A stretch of DNA of 64,000 nt from Meandrina meandrites (lineage: Eukaryota > Cnidaria > Anthozoa > Scleractinia > Meandrinidae), in the NCBI GenBank assembly GCA_963693305.1, contig OY855906.1, positions 10,043,602 through 10,107,601 of the forward strand, read 5' to 3'. The notes under the pieces were generated by a model. It did no database searches. It worked only from the letters and a program-made list of their open reading frames with translations, and was not told where the DNA came from. The position numbers and the translations under genes were made by a program. Positions 1-21,502 of the stretch are shown here, one piece after another; positions within the stretch are counted from its first letter, which is position 1, and the number at the start of each line of letters is the position of its first letter.

Positions 1-480
1 TTCTGCAGTTCTTCTCCAGCTGGATTTTGGACGGCCTCTTTTTCTTTTACCCTCTGGTGTCCATCTGAGAGCAACTTACATTCCAGAATCCTAATCGTGT
101 CTTTGTCTTGGTGCTCAAGGCTCCCAGTCTCGCAGCGACAGCTTCCTGTTGGCTTTCACTGCCGCTGGTCATTCTAACCCGTAAAGGCTCTGAGTTCCCT
201 TGGTGACCAAAAGGTTGAAGATTTCTTGTTGGTGTTTCCGTGACAAAATCTTTTTTACAGGATGAAGTTGTCAACCTCACGCCTAACCCCCAACCTGGAG
301 GACCAGGAGGCTGGTTTTAGTCAGGACCCTCCCCTAATGGCCTGTCCGGCAAGGTTGAACCTACCAGGAGTATAACTCCCACCGGTATAGCCCAAAAGGA
401 TCATTAAGCCTCGCAAGCCATCCCACCACGTCAAGGTAGCAGCCTCAAAAGGGATGGGGCCGAGCGTTATGCAGACCCCT
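1..480 (-). mobile_element. LINE 5' fragment (RTE-like), truncated
   Basis: On the minus strand an open frame (280 to 47) ends in the residues TRLGFWNV. That string resembles the start of the endonuclease domain of RTE-type LINEs, where it normally continues into RT(M/L)(Y/F)E. Here the similarity breaks off near position 85 and unrelated residues follow, so the element looks truncated. Upstream of the frame (about 300-480) is GC-richer leader-like DNA, unlike the flanking AT-rich sequence. The assignment rests on one short motif and remembered family patterns. It could instead be another non-LTR clade. Confidence 0.42.
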
Positions 481-692
481 AAAAGAGTAAATATAACGAA
501 TCAAAATTCTTTCTTTTTTGTTATTTCTTCGCGTGCAACCCTAAACGAGACCTTGACGGCTAAAAATAATGACATTTTGCCCAGAGCACCCTAAGCGAGA
601 CCAAAATCCGAAATTTACATCCCTAAGCGAGACAACGAGCATCCCCGTCCATTTCATATGGGAGTCCCCCCCCCCCCGGGATACAAGTATAC

Positions 693-1876
693 CCGCTTTT
701 TCCACTGCAGCCTTTACAACAATAGCTCCTAATCTTGGGGCTGGAACATTGCACAGTGAACTTCTAAATGATCCTATTGGTGTTCTCACTGCACTGGCGA
801 TCACGACTTCCTGTGAAAATGAAAGAAGTGAGGTGTAAGCAAATAAACAAATCTCTCTGTTTCCATGCTTGATTCTTCCTTTGACCTTATAAAAGTTCAA
901 TACCAATGATGAAACTCAACCAAGACCTATGTAGCATAGTATTGGTTACTTTTGCACAAAAGGTAAAAGGTTTAAGCTAAGTAGAACCAGCTTGAGATGC
1001 CTCCAGTTGAATAATTATTTAGTTTTGCTAAGAAAAGAAATACAGTCCAACCTACAAAAATTTTTCCTACCATATCACTATAGTCAGGCCTGTTGTAAGT
1101 CCACTATAGGGAGGATGCCCCCCCCCCCCTCCAGTTACAAGAGACTAGAGGGATGGGAGATTAGGTTTGTAATTTGTAACATAAAACTGCAAAAAACAAT
1201 GAATTCTTTTAAGAAAGCATCCACAGAGAATCTTTTTTATACTGATACATTAAATCAACTCAATATTACAGACACTTTGATTCTTATCGTTCGAATTTCT
1301 TTACAAGATTCCAGAGACACACCTCCCTCACACCCACCCACCCATACGTATGTTGTTTAGAGAAGCCTCTTGTTTTGTTTTGTTTTTTTTTTATACAAAA
1401 TTAATTGTTGACACACGTATAGCTAATCTGAACACATAGCTATATGTTCGAGAACGGCATGTTATTTCGCGACGTAGAACAATGCCTCCTCAGTGACGGT
1501 GCAAAAAACGAATTCTTATTAACTTGCGGTTTGGTAAACAAAGTTGGCATTAACAACGGTGTGGATAAATGACAAACAAATATAGTTTGTTCTCGTAGGA
1601 AAGTCAGAAATACTGTGTTATTTGATTGATTTAAAATATTCATTAGTTACTGTAAATATTTCCAATCAAAGGTACCCACGTGTAAACCCGAAGCTGTAGC
1701 CAGGAACTTTCTGGGCGCATTCCGACTCTAGAAAACAAAGGTAAGGACCATAAATCAAATGTTTGATAAGTTATATCCCACATAATCAATAAATTGTGTA
1801 AATTGATCAGAAACTTTACCAAATATCTTGAAATATTGAGACTGGAAAACTTTACAGCCACAAGAGAACTCGCCAT
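693..1876 (-). CDS. ACAT1: Acetyl-CoA acetyltransferase, mitochondrial (thiolase), 5' exons only
   Basis: Thiolase that interconverts two acetyl-CoA and acetoacetyl-CoA in mitochondria (ketone-body and isoleucine metabolism). Exon 1 is 1876-1820 (19 codons, starting [14 protein letters not shown], basic and hydroxylated like a transit peptide) with donor GTAAAG. Exon 2 is 810-693 with acceptor TTTTCACAG and donor GTATAC. Exon 2 encodes [15 protein letters not shown] and ends in [10 protein letters not shown], the first beta-alpha unit of the thiolase fold. RTPIGSF matches ACAT1 better than the cytosolic ACAT2 form. Phase is 0 between the exons and 1 after exon 2. The catalytic Cys and His lie in exons beyond the left edge. 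A further small exon between 811 and 1819 cannot be excluded, because the leader is short. The gene is divergent from the macro-domain gene. Confidence 0.8.
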
Positions 1877-2038
1877 TTTGTCCGGGCAATGCAGATACTA
1901 CTTTATGTAATCTCCAACCAATAGTCCAACCAATAATGGATGCAGTTGGATCGCAGGCTCACACAAGTCACCCTTCTGGTCTACTGGGTCTACTGGGGCT
2001 GACTGGGGTGCACAATCGGCTTCACATTGTTGGAAATC
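1877..2038. promoter_or_regulatory. Bidirectional promoter between ACAT1 and the macro-domain gene
   Basis: Only 162 bp separate the two divergent start codons (1876 minus, 2039 plus). The interval holds two CCAAT boxes in the same orientation at 1918-1922 and 1930-1934, and no TATA box is obvious. An in-frame TGA at 2000-2002 rules out an upstream start for the macro gene. A short direct repeat (TCTACTGGG) lies at about 1979-1997. CCAAT (NF-Y) boxes are common in shared metazoan promoters. Use of these particular boxes is inferred. Confidence 0.5.
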
Positions 2039-5000
2039 ATGGACATTTCTGACGTAATTTTTCATCTCAGGGACTTAAACCGTCAAATGGTAAAAGCTTG
2101 GCAACAAGAATTTGCTCCTCACAACAGTACTGTCAAGGTGCGCACTAAGCTTTTATGGAAAATTATCAAAATGCAAAGTTCACAGACAACAATCAACCTG
2201 GAGGAAGTGAAAAATATCGATCCCCAATTTTAACTGAGGATTCACACCACATCGATCAGCAGGGGATTGGGTGGGGGCTTACTATGTTTTGTTTAATTAA
2301 AAAAATAATTATTGGTATGCAAAAATCAGGCTATCATCAGGGAGTTGTTTAGGATCAGACTTCTAAGACCGTCTTGCTTAGCTTTACCGAAGGCAAAGTG
2401 AAATTGCTGAGAGATTTTTGGGTCATGAAGATGACTGCAACCTATAAAAGGGAAACAGTGAGTTTTAATGTTTTCAAAGACATCACTCAACATATGAGAG
2501 ACAAAAGCTCACTGCTTCCCTAGGTACCTGTTATTTTAACTGTGTTGTTACACCCAGCAGCTGATCGAAATGTATTGTGAATGACAATGTTACCATAGGG
2601 TATATTATGTGTATAGGTCAGGGTTTAAGAGGGACAAAAAAAATTTGATGGGAGAACTTTGGTAAGTAAGATTATTTGCCCCATCTGTGGGAACAAAATT
2701 AAAATCACATTCTTTAATTTCATTATTTTATATACAATCCTTTCGGTCAGTACAGGGATCTTACTTCTTGGGACAGCCAGTGATACGTACGTAATTAACC
2801 TGTAGCTTACAAACATTATTTATGCCTCACACGATATTGTTATGTACAGGTATAACAAAATATTTAAATATAACTGACTCATTTGTTTATTACCTATGTC
2901 ATGTTGTGGCATTTTTGATTTCAACAACTGGTGAGATCATATGGGACTTAATTTTATTCAACCCATGATGTTTGTTGGCAGATATCCTGTGGCGATATCT
3001 TTGTAGGGGCTCCTTCAGCTGATGCAATTGTGTCCCCAGCAAACAGTTTTGGTTTCATGGATGGAGGTATTGATATGGTAGGAGAAAATTGTAAATTCTT
3101 TGAGGGTTCACAGTTGTGGGATAAATTAATGTTGCCAGAGGAAGTGAAAAAATCTTTAAAGGCTGGATTAAACTGAAACTGACAATGAGCTAACCAGATG
3201 TTACTCAGTAGCCAGTGGCGGATCCAGGGGAGTGACCCGGGGGGCCAGGGGGCCCGGGTTCCCCCCTTATTTTTCTGGAAATAGCGCATTTTCTTTGAAC
3301 TACCAGAGTTATCTTCAAAGAGTTCAACATTCATAGTCAAGCCTTCAAAAGCATCCCCCCCCCCTTAGGTGAAGGTTTCGATCTGCCACTGGTAGCTTGG
3401 CATTAAACAAAAGTAATAAATTATATTGTAGGAGCACTGTTATAATTTGGCACGATGGCACACTTATGCCTGAAAATTCCCACCCCCTCTTGCAATAAAG
3501 AGCCCATCCTCATTTGCATTGGTGGGCCACTGACTTTTCCACCACATATGCTGATTTGTTTAACTTGTTTCAGGCTAATGAAAGTGACCTCTGAGCTTGC
3601 AAGTGTTAGAAATAATTTCCTATATAAGTTGAGGCTGCAAGTATCTTGAATTCCCTCACCACAAAGCAAAATCAAAACTTAGTGTTGTGTATAAAATGGA
3701 ACCTTGTAGCATACCCGTTGCCTTCTGCTGTCATTCAAACTACAGGTTTATAGTAAACACTTTGGTTGGCAAATGCAACACAGACTTCAAGCTTTGTTAA
3801 GAGAGGATTACAACGGTGAACTGCTAGTGGGTCAAGCCGTCATCATCAAGACCCTCTCCCCAAATGACAGCAGCAAAAAGTTTGAGGATCCAAAGTTTAA
3901 TGAAGGGAAATTGATCAAGTACCTCATCAGTGCGCCAACCATGAGGGTACCAATGGACGTTATTCATACAGTCAATGCTTATCTGGCATTCAGGGCAGTA
4001 ATAATAGCTGGTTAGTATATCAGTCGCTGTTTGTATGACCACAGGGTAGTAAGGTCAGATCAAACTGCACCATGGCCCTCCAGGTTGGGGGTGGGCAAGG
4101 CGTTAGCAGCCACACCCTTCAAAATCCTTTAATTGGTACTACAATTTCAACTTGTTTCTCAAGTCAACTGGTTCTGGGAGAGGAAAGGTGACCTTTAGGG
4201 AGGAGAAGGGCATTATTTGGGTAAAGGTGCAAAGAAACTGTATCTCCAATGCCCTTCCTATCTCCTAAAAAAAAGACTACAGGGTAACCATTTGAAATTG
4301 AAGGTAGCCACTTGAAACTATGTACCTCAAACTTGAGACCACAGGGCAATCATTTGTAACCACAGGGAACTTTTTATGATCACATAGTATCTACTCTTTG
4401 TACACTTGATGAAGCTGTATCCCCCTTTGATTGAAAGAGATGTCTGGAACGAGATGTTGAAGGAAAACAAAGTCTATGTTCACATCATAGTGACCCATGC
4501 TAGGCCAGAGGTATTGATGCTCTTCCGGGGCTCTTCCCTGGAAGGGATGCTAGTCCATTGCAAGTTGCCCCCTACCTGCCATTAGCCATTCATCCTTCTG
4601 AGTAGAAATAGGCACTGCAAGAGTTAAGTGTCCTGTAGTCAGTGCTCAAAGGTGGACTGTTAGATCTGGAGCTTGAGTCCAGTATAGACTACAGAAGCCG
4701 CCCCTTTTTTCTTTTCCAGACATTGATCACGAAACAAAAAAATATGTGTGAGAAGAATGCTACTGAGAAAAAAGAGGGGCTGCTAATAGTCTAAGTCAAG
4801 TGTGATAACTATTAGACCATCACACCGGAGGTGTGGTGGTCTAATGGTTAGTGTGCTGGACTCTGAATCAAACAGCCCTGGCCCTGCGTTGTGTTCTTGG
4901 GCAAGGCACTTTACTCTTATAGTCCCTCTCTCCACCCAGGTGTATAAATGGGTACAGGGGGATTGTTGAGGCAACCTGACAGAATGCTGGGGAGTAACCT

Positions 5001-5443
5001 GCGATGGACAAGCATCCCGTCCAGGGGGTGCAGCAATACTTCTAGTCCCTTCATGCTACGGAAACTGGTGTTAAGTAATAAGTACTAAGAGCTGTTAGCT
5101 CTGGTCTGAAACGTCAGTTGTCTTCTCACCCTAACGCAATAAGAGGTAGGCTAGTAAATATTAGATAAATTTTAGTACAAAAGTGAGTGCTTTTACTTCT
5201 TCTTAACTTCTTTCAAACTATCCAGTAAAAGAACACAACAAAGCAAACTCTAAGGATCAAATAACCAGTGTACTGTGTCCTGGTCTTGGCACTGCAGTTG
5301 GTAGGATGCCTCCCAAGAGATCCGCCTTCCAAATGAGACAAGCCTTTGAAACTTGTGCCCTGGAAAAGGAAAGTCCTCTGACAAATCCATCATGTCTGAG
5401 CGTTGTATGGAATCATCATGATTCTATGGCAAGCTATTCATAA
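2039..5443 (+). CDS. Macro-domain (ADP-ribose binding-type) protein
   Basis: Four exons: 2039-2137, 2982-3077, 3746-4010 and 5226-5443 (stop TAA 5441-5443), all GT-AG with closing phases, giving 225 aa. The segment DAIVSPANSFGFMDGG (residues about 48-63) is the signature of the macro-domain ligand loop, where family members carry DAIVNAAN..GGGGVD. CPGLGTAVGRMPP in exon 4 resembles the second, phosphate-contacting loop. Macro domains bind ADP-ribose or hydrolyse ADP-ribosyl and O-acetyl-ADP-ribose esters. The substrate here is unknown. The protein is almost only the domain, with no signal peptide or membrane segment seen, so it is probably cytosolic or nuclear. The start is fixed by an upstream in-frame stop at 2000. 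AATAAA at 5457-5462 directly follows the stop codon. An exact orthologue is not named because I do not recognise one with certainty. Confidence 0.85.
3213..3391. mobile_element. MITE with CAGTGGCGGATC ends, in macro gene intron 2
   Basis: Terminal inverted repeats CAGTGGCGGATC and GATCTGCCACTG bound a 179-bp element. It is flanked on both sides by GTAGC (3208-3212 and 3392-3396), a 5-bp target-site duplication. It contains G/C-rich homopolymer stretches. The superfamily is not certain. Confidence 0.65.
4829..5105 (+). mobile_element. tRNA-derived SINE
   Basis: An A-box-like head (GTGGTCTAATGGTTAGTG) is followed by a body with GGTGTATAAATGGGTAC and GCGATGGAC.AGCATCC. The same body recurs at 47009-47300 and, decayed, at 39700-39960. 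It sits in macro gene intron 3. Just upstream (about 4811-4826) is an inverted copy of the A-box head, forming a hairpin with the element's own start. Confidence 0.7.
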
Positions 5444-6172
5444 TTGACTGCCGAGAAATAAATTATCCTTGAATGTATACCTCTATTTATTATCCGTTAT
5501 TGTTTTTTCTCGTCCGCGATTGGTCTAAACACGTCACGGGATGCACCCGTGCAACAGGGAAATATCCGAGAATATTCCGCAGTTTTCACTTTCGAACATT
5601 TAGTTTTGTAAATACTAGCAAGTTTTTTGAACGCGAAGAGAGTAACTGACGTTTTATAACCTGACCAAAATCTCCCTACGGGAGACAGTGCAAGGCGGAC
5701 CGTTTTAAGAATTCTTTTATTATTAATCATATCTTAAATTACTACATGTAAAAGAGTTTTATCATAGCTTTTATCATTATTTATTTACTTAATACTCTTA
5801 TTATTATTATTATTATTCCAAACTTTGTAATCAGTTTTAGCACGTAATTCAGTCACGTCGACTGCAATGTGTTGATTTTTAATAAACGACTTCTTCTAAA
5901 AAATATATGAAGGATGATAAACGCAATAACCTCAATTTAAAAATATGCACAGGTGTTTGTCCTTTGGAAATTAACTTCACTCATGGAAAATTGTTTGTTT
6001 CTTGTTGCAGATAATGTCGGCAGACAAATATTCTTGCGTTTTTGCGCCAAATAAGAGTTTAATATTATTTCAAAGTTCTATAAGTAGTTTAAATGTCAAC
6101 TTTGCATGATTGTAATTTGGCAGTCTACTTTTGTAAAAGGAGGGCTATTATACAGCAAAAAAATAACTTATC

Positions 6173-6399
6173 AGGGGCCCGTTTCTCGAAAGTCCCGGAA
6201 ACTTTTCGGGTCCGGAAAGCCATTTTTTATAATCTGTATCTTAAAAACAGAGAAGTGGACAGGCCTGAAACGTTGTATGAGGGAAACCTCTGTTCATATT
6301 AAAAACGACATCATGGAATTAAACAGCTTTGTAATTATAAGGCTTATTACGGCTTTCTGGGCCTAAAACGTTTCCGCGGATTTCGAGAAACAGGCCCCT
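6173..6399. mobile_element. MITE with AGGGGCCCGTTTCTCGAAA ends
   Basis: Imperfect terminal inverted repeats: AGGGGCCCGTTTCTCGAAA at the left and TTTCGAGAAACAGGCCCCT at the right. The subterminal CCGGAAA/TTTCCG sequences also pair. There is no coding capacity. Confidence 0.65.
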
Positions 6400-7996
6400 C
6401 GCCACCAGTAATAAGCGTTTAACCCCTAGGGGGAAAGCTGTGTGTTTCCGCATATTTACTGAGCACATGTATAGCTAATTCTTCCGAGCAAACCGATACC
6501 TACTCGTCCTACTCAGTTGAATGTGTTGTAAAAAAGATAAAGAGACCTGGAAAATGTACGTAAAATAAGCAGAAAATAATTACGTCATACTGTACCGTGT
6601 AACACAAGACGGAGCCAGATTCATGTTAGATCGAGGACGGACCTTAAAGTTTTGCAAACTGGAACGATTTTAAGATTAAAATACTTCAAACATAGAAAGC
6701 CGTTCTTAACTTCTGAGTTGCATATCATGATTAGTACAGGATTCTGAATCTGGTTCAAAACCATTCAAATAAGTAGCGCTACTTAATTTATTAAGTACGC
6801 TGCAAGTGACACGGATTCTCCCTAGTTTTATGGAGCTTTAGTACCCTATAAAACCTTAGTCATGTTTTTGCAAATATGTTTCAATTAAGTTTCAGTAAGT
6901 AACAGTAGCATGGTAGATAGCTCAGTCCATTTTGTTGGGTATTTTTTAAAAGTAATCAAAAGAAAGGCTCAATGATTCCATTAAAACTAAGCGATTTTCC
7001 AAACAGGTGCAAAGGCGTTTGGATGGGGGTAATGGAATCTCAGTTATCAGTTAGCACCAGAAGTCCATAACTATAGTTGTGGACTTCTGTTAGCACTGAT
7101 TGAAAAAAATGTTTTATAGTGAGAAAGGAGATTATTTCTATCTAGCTACCGATGATTTGTTTATTTAATGAAAAGAGCTAAATCGTGGTTTGCGCATCTT
7201 GAAAAAATTAGCCTGATTTTCCAAGGTCGTCGTTTGTAATCTGTCATAATTTTCTCTATCCTCAATCATCCTTCCTCATTTTTATAACCTCTGGTGGTTT
7301 TTTACCTTACTAAATTGTTATCTTGAGGTTTCCTGCATTTTCACGTTTCTACGTTTTCTTTTCTGCTGGTTAAGTTCCTTTTCAGGTAATATCTGATAGA
7401 AATTAAACTTGCTATGTTCAAAATAAATTTTTCAGTACAATTGCAGGGTTTTCCGCTTACAATTTACCTATATCACGATGTTTTTTATACGTTGCTTTTT
7501 CATATATTTATCATCTTTGTTGTCAGTGCAGTGACATGCTCGCGAAAACGCGACAGCAAAACGTTTATCTCGACCGGTGGTTAGAGGTTAGAAGCTGTAG
7601 GTTAAGGTCCATCAATCTCGGGTACCCATTCCTGACCCTTTCTTTGGCTCTCGCAAGTTTGCTCAACCCTGTTTCTGCAGATCAATGCTTCGAAACCTTA
7701 TGTAAACCGAGCACTCCGTCTAGACGAAGTTATGCACGTGCCTAATTAACTCACATGTCGATCACCCCTAAAACTGGACTTTGGGATACCAACCTCGTTC
7801 CCAGAGTCCCTCTCTCCCCGCCCCACGAGGTTGTTGAGATGCTTGGTTGCGCGTATCCTGGACATAAATCAGCTATCTGTTCGTAAAATAATTTTCACTT
7901 CCAATTATTTAACACGCCTTTGAAAAAATTCGTTCATACTGGCGTAACCATATATTATTTCGTTTTCCATTTGCACGGTTCTCTCGTTTAGTTTCC

Positions 7997-8147
7997 GGGC
8001 CAGGTTGTTCAAAGGGCCGATATAAACCCGTAAACCGACCGGATAAACCCACCATCCATATCATCAGTTTTTAAATGTTTGGAAAACCAATTACACATTC
8101 CATTAAATGGTAGAAAGCATTATCTATTTTTTGAACAACTAGGCCTG
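7997..8147. mobile_element. MITE, GTTGTTCAAAG family (decayed)
   Basis: Ends GGGCCAGGTTGTTCAAAG and TTGAACAACTAGGCCTG are inverted repeats of each other. The family also occurs at 12570-12699 and, almost intact, at 30551-30697. Confidence 0.55.
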
Positions 8148-9694
8148 AACAGGTTGCTCACGAGCAAACCACGATTCTGATTGCCCAATATTAGTAAGCG
8201 GCATCCATTCCAACTTTATATCAATAGACGCTGGTTTAGACATTAGGAAATACATCGAAAATAAAACAGTAAAACTTGAATTGTTACTGGCTGGTTGAAA
8301 ATTGTTGACAAACACTGACAAGGCGTCGGTCCTTAAAGACGATATAGTTTTATAAACACGGCAGGTAGCTAGTCTGGTATAAGAGAAACAACAGCAACAA
8401 CGAAACGTCCCCAGAAACGAAACCGCCGAACTGAGTCAACATTGCTTCTTCTTTTTAAGAATATTATGGGTAAAGGACAAGAAGAGAGAAAAACAAGGTA
8501 TGGTGTGGCAACGAATAAAGATCTGTAGTGTACAGTATTTTCTTCGCATGCATAACTACAAGATTTTGTTGCACGACTGAAACCAATACGCCCAGCTTTA
8601 TTTTCTGTATAAGATTTCGTTCAGATGATGCAACACTGTATTCACAAAGAAAATTATGATTTCGGGAGGATTCGTTTTTAAAATTTGATCACAGCAGCAG
8701 ATGTGGGTGTCTGTAATATTTCTCGTTGTAAATTCATATGAAAACATCGTCCATGGCCAGCAGGCAGCTGATAAGAAGAAACCGTGAACTGCTTCTTTGA
8801 TGAAACACCAATTTCTCATAACTGGCACAAGAGATGTACAGTAGTTGGTAAGTATTTAAGCTGGGAATATAAAGGTTTCACAAGTTTATTATAGAGCCCA
8901 CTGGGCTTTGCTTGGCTGCATTTTATGTAGGTCACACCGAAGATCTTCGTCGTGGATTTCAAAATTGCCGGCGGCGTGCTGTGTTTTAACTGGCGTTCAG
9001 GCGACTTTTTTAGGCGTAGACGTGAGCAGACTTTAGAAATCTTGGCGTATTTTCGGCGTGGGATTAGCATGGAATGCACCCTGAGTAACAAAGGTATGAA
9101 ATCGGTGGAATTTTAACCGATGTATACCAATTTTGGAGGGCCTAATGACCCCCAATGTCCACCCTACGTACCCACCCCACCCCTCCCTCATTAGGAAAAG
9201 GCTTCACAAGTTGTTCGCCATATTTTTTTGCGATTTCCGAAGCTCGTGCGCGTTTATATGATTCCTTCTGCTAGGTTGATGTCAGCTAAAAAGTCCGTTA
9301 TGTTGGAGAGACTGTTTCCAACGGTTCATGTCTGTGTTTTTCAGGCATGCAAAGTTCTACCTGTTTTGTTAGTATTGCTCGAAGAACAATTCTTCGGATG
9401 TCTTTCAAAAAGTTAGAGCCTCTTCTTCGTTTAACACAACTTTTGCTCCAGTTCTTTGACTTTGAAATGTTTTTTTTTTCACTTACTAGAACTCTTTATT
9501 AATATTATTAACTTTTTAAAGTCTTTATTAACTTTTTAAATTCTCTACCATTGTTGGTTTTTGTCATGCAATCCGACCTAATCCTAATTTTCTGCGTGAC
9601 TGGTTTTACCAGACCAGAGGCGGTCGTTTCGTTGGCTGAAGCTGGACAGCTAAAGAGGGAAGGTTTATCGGTGATCCAAACTTCTGGAATAGCC

Positions 9695-18928
<9,234 letters not shown>

Positions 18929-21502
18929 ATGAATATTGTAGCAACTGGAGTAAAAAAAATTATGAGCAATTTTCCTTTTGTGGGATCAATTAGGGTGGGC
19001 TAATAGTTTTCCTTGCTTTCATAATAATGAACTTTTTTGTAGTCATATAATTATCTTGATTGTTCACCAAGCAAATAATTTTATAATGCAGTCAAGGAAT
19101 ACAACATTTAAAATTAATGCAGCTTTATACACTGCTAAGTCGTACATGGTTTTTGTTTGTCTTTTAAAGTTTTTCTTGCATCATTTTTAACATGTATTCG
19201 CTCTTTTATCTCAATCAGCAAGTTCAGAGAAAATTTTAGTTATTATTAGTTTTAACCAACATTCAGGAGTAAGCTCATAAACTGCGATAAAAACTTGAGG
19301 ACGTACAGTTATTGTAAGCTGTTGATCAGTTGATATCATTCGCTTTACAATCAATACTGTGAGCAGACTACCAAGGTCTATCAAATTTTCAAGACTCAGG
19401 AAAGACGAAAACAATACATGTCTGACAAAGTTCTAAATCGCGAGTTACAAAAAACGTACTTTCTCTAAAAACTAAATAATGATCCATATGAATTGATATA
19501 AATGCTTTTAATATATTTAAAAATAAATTAATTTCATGAATGAAGGGTTATATATCTTGCCTTGTCATTTTTGACTAATTATCCCACTGAATCCTAACTG
19601 GTGATCAGGTCCACATTCACAGATTCAGGCCCGCATGGAGAGGGAATGCTTGGAAAATCTTTGGGTGGGGTGCTAGCCCATTTCAGACCAAAAAGGTTCA
19701 AATTTGCTACCCTATCTCAGATTCAAGAGTTATTGTAAACCCAGTCTGAGACTGGAAGTGGAGAGAATGTTTTTCTTCATACATTTTTTACAAAATACTT
19801 TAACCCATTGACTCCTGAACCGCCCTAAATCGGCCGTAAAGGATCCGGGCATTTGTCCCGCTTGTGACGTCATCACCTTTTACCCAGAAAGGCAACATCT
19901 ATGCTCAAATTGTGAAGCAGAACAAGACCTTTCCAACGATACCTAAACCAGCGTGATTAGATTGACGGAGCTTGAAATATGCACCAATTCAACATTGTAG
20001 TGAAAAATTCAGAGGAAAATTTCCCCTTTCCACCCCTTGCTTGTCCATGGTAGTAAGATCTTGCCTCGTTTGCGCTTTCGCGGAAATTCTTCTACTCGAA
20101 AGAAACCTGGTAGAAGGCCAAACACTGCAGCAAAAAGAAAGGAAGAAGCCTAAAGTGGTAGGATGGTAGATGCGCATGCACGAGCGAAATAGTTCTTTAA
20201 CGTGATTCTTGTGATAAACAAGGATGCATTTTGCCTTTCAAGGGCCATTCTGAGTGATTTGGAGGTATTTTAGCTTATAATAGACCTTAAAAGGTCAAAA
20301 ACGTCTAAAAATGCGTTTTTTTGGAAAAACTCCAGTAGTCAATGGGTTAACTTCTGCTACTTCTTTTTGCACATTTCAAAACGACCTGGGTAAGCTTAAC
20401 ATAACTTTACCCCATTTTTCACTAAAATTGGAACTCCCTCACAGGCTGGAAGGTCAAAATGGGTCCCCATTCAGCGGCACATACCCATAAAACTTATATA
20501 ATGTAGTGCCCCCCCCCCCCCCCCCACCCCCCAACCGAGAACCACATCGAAAGAGAAAAAGCGCGTGTTGTTACGAGTAGAATGGATGTTCCGATCGCAG
20601 GGTAACAATAAACCTTCCAACTACCACTGTTTAAAAAGTTTCTTTTCCTAGCTTTGAAAATGGAACGAAATTGAGCCACGAAGAGAAGAGAAGTCGCGGA
20701 GCGGCCAGAGAAGCCGCCTTGAAGAGCTCAATTAGGTAATTATCCAGTAGATGACTATTTTTCATAAACAGAGAATTTTTGGGCAGCATTCCCGTACACA
20801 CTGACTGTTTTAGTTGAATTAAGTTTGCAAAACAGGCGTTTATCCGAATCGAATATCGAAAAGCCACGACACGGTTTTATGACCTTCAGATTGGAACTTC
20901 CTGGAAAGAACCTGAGGGAGTAACAGAAAATGCCTTGATTCATTAAGGAATGGAAAAATACAAAATCCTTATGTGTTTTTATGGCTTTTTTCATAAGCTT
21001 TGATTTGATGAATAGCGTAAGGTCTCTCCGACGGGATATGCTACTGACGGAGATAAGAATAGAATTCTGTACGCTACGCGGACCTAGTTTTCCAACAGTC
21101 CCTTCACAAATATTGCATCAGTAACTGAATCAGTACTTTTGATATCATCTAATTCTTTACATGACAAAGATTATACCTATTTTCAGTACAATTAACTCCA
21201 GAAGATCCAACCAAAACATTAAAATAACTGAACCCTCTTGTTGAGAATTAAAAAATTATCGGGTTCTTTCGTACAAAATGGTCGCCTTCCGAAGATTTTC
21301 CGACAACCTCGAGCCACCCGCAAAGAATTCTGGGCAGGAGGAAGTCGCCATGTTGGGTGTTTGAGCGAGGGTGGAATTAGTGAATCTGTAGTATTTCTGA
21401 AATTGGTAAGACCAGTAGGAGCTTGCCACCATCCGGTGGAGGTGAAAAAAGACTGGGATCTTGGCTTTAATCTCACGGTGTTGGTTGATTTGGTAATCAA
21501 CC
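18929..21502. other. Intergenic: malic enzyme 3' side to WASF 5' side
   Basis: No coding exon recognised. AATAAA overlaps the malic enzyme stop codon (18924-18929). The region holds the TTAA-flanked element (19804-20346), a poly-C tract (about 20510-20525) and the presumed 5' leader of WASF. The open frame at 21238-21576 runs across the WASF start in another frame and is not supported as a gene. Confidence 0.6.
19804..20346. mobile_element. Non-autonomous DNA transposon with TTAA target duplication
   Basis: CCCATTGACTCCTG at the left and CAGTAGTCAATGGG at the right are terminal inverted repeats, each flanked by TTAA (19800-19803 and 20347-20350). TTAA targets point to piggyBac or Kolobok. 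No transposase frame is present in the 543 bp. Confidence 0.75.

Larger units (their letters stand above)
5464..9694. other. Intergenic region, macro gene to malic enzyme
   Basis: No convincing coding exon was recognised in 4.2 kb. It contains two MITEs (6173-6399, 7997-8147), a short TTA microsatellite near 5800-5816 and AT-rich DNA. A small open frame at 7536-7745 has no recognisable similarity and no splice context. The frame before the malic enzyme ATG is open from about 9551, but no Met-context or splice signal argues for an upstream start. Confidence 0.6.

Noticed and set aside
541..692. Continuation of the ACAT1 frame beyond 693
   Set aside because: The open frame runs past the GTATAC donor into a poly-G stretch; thiolase similarity stops at the donor.
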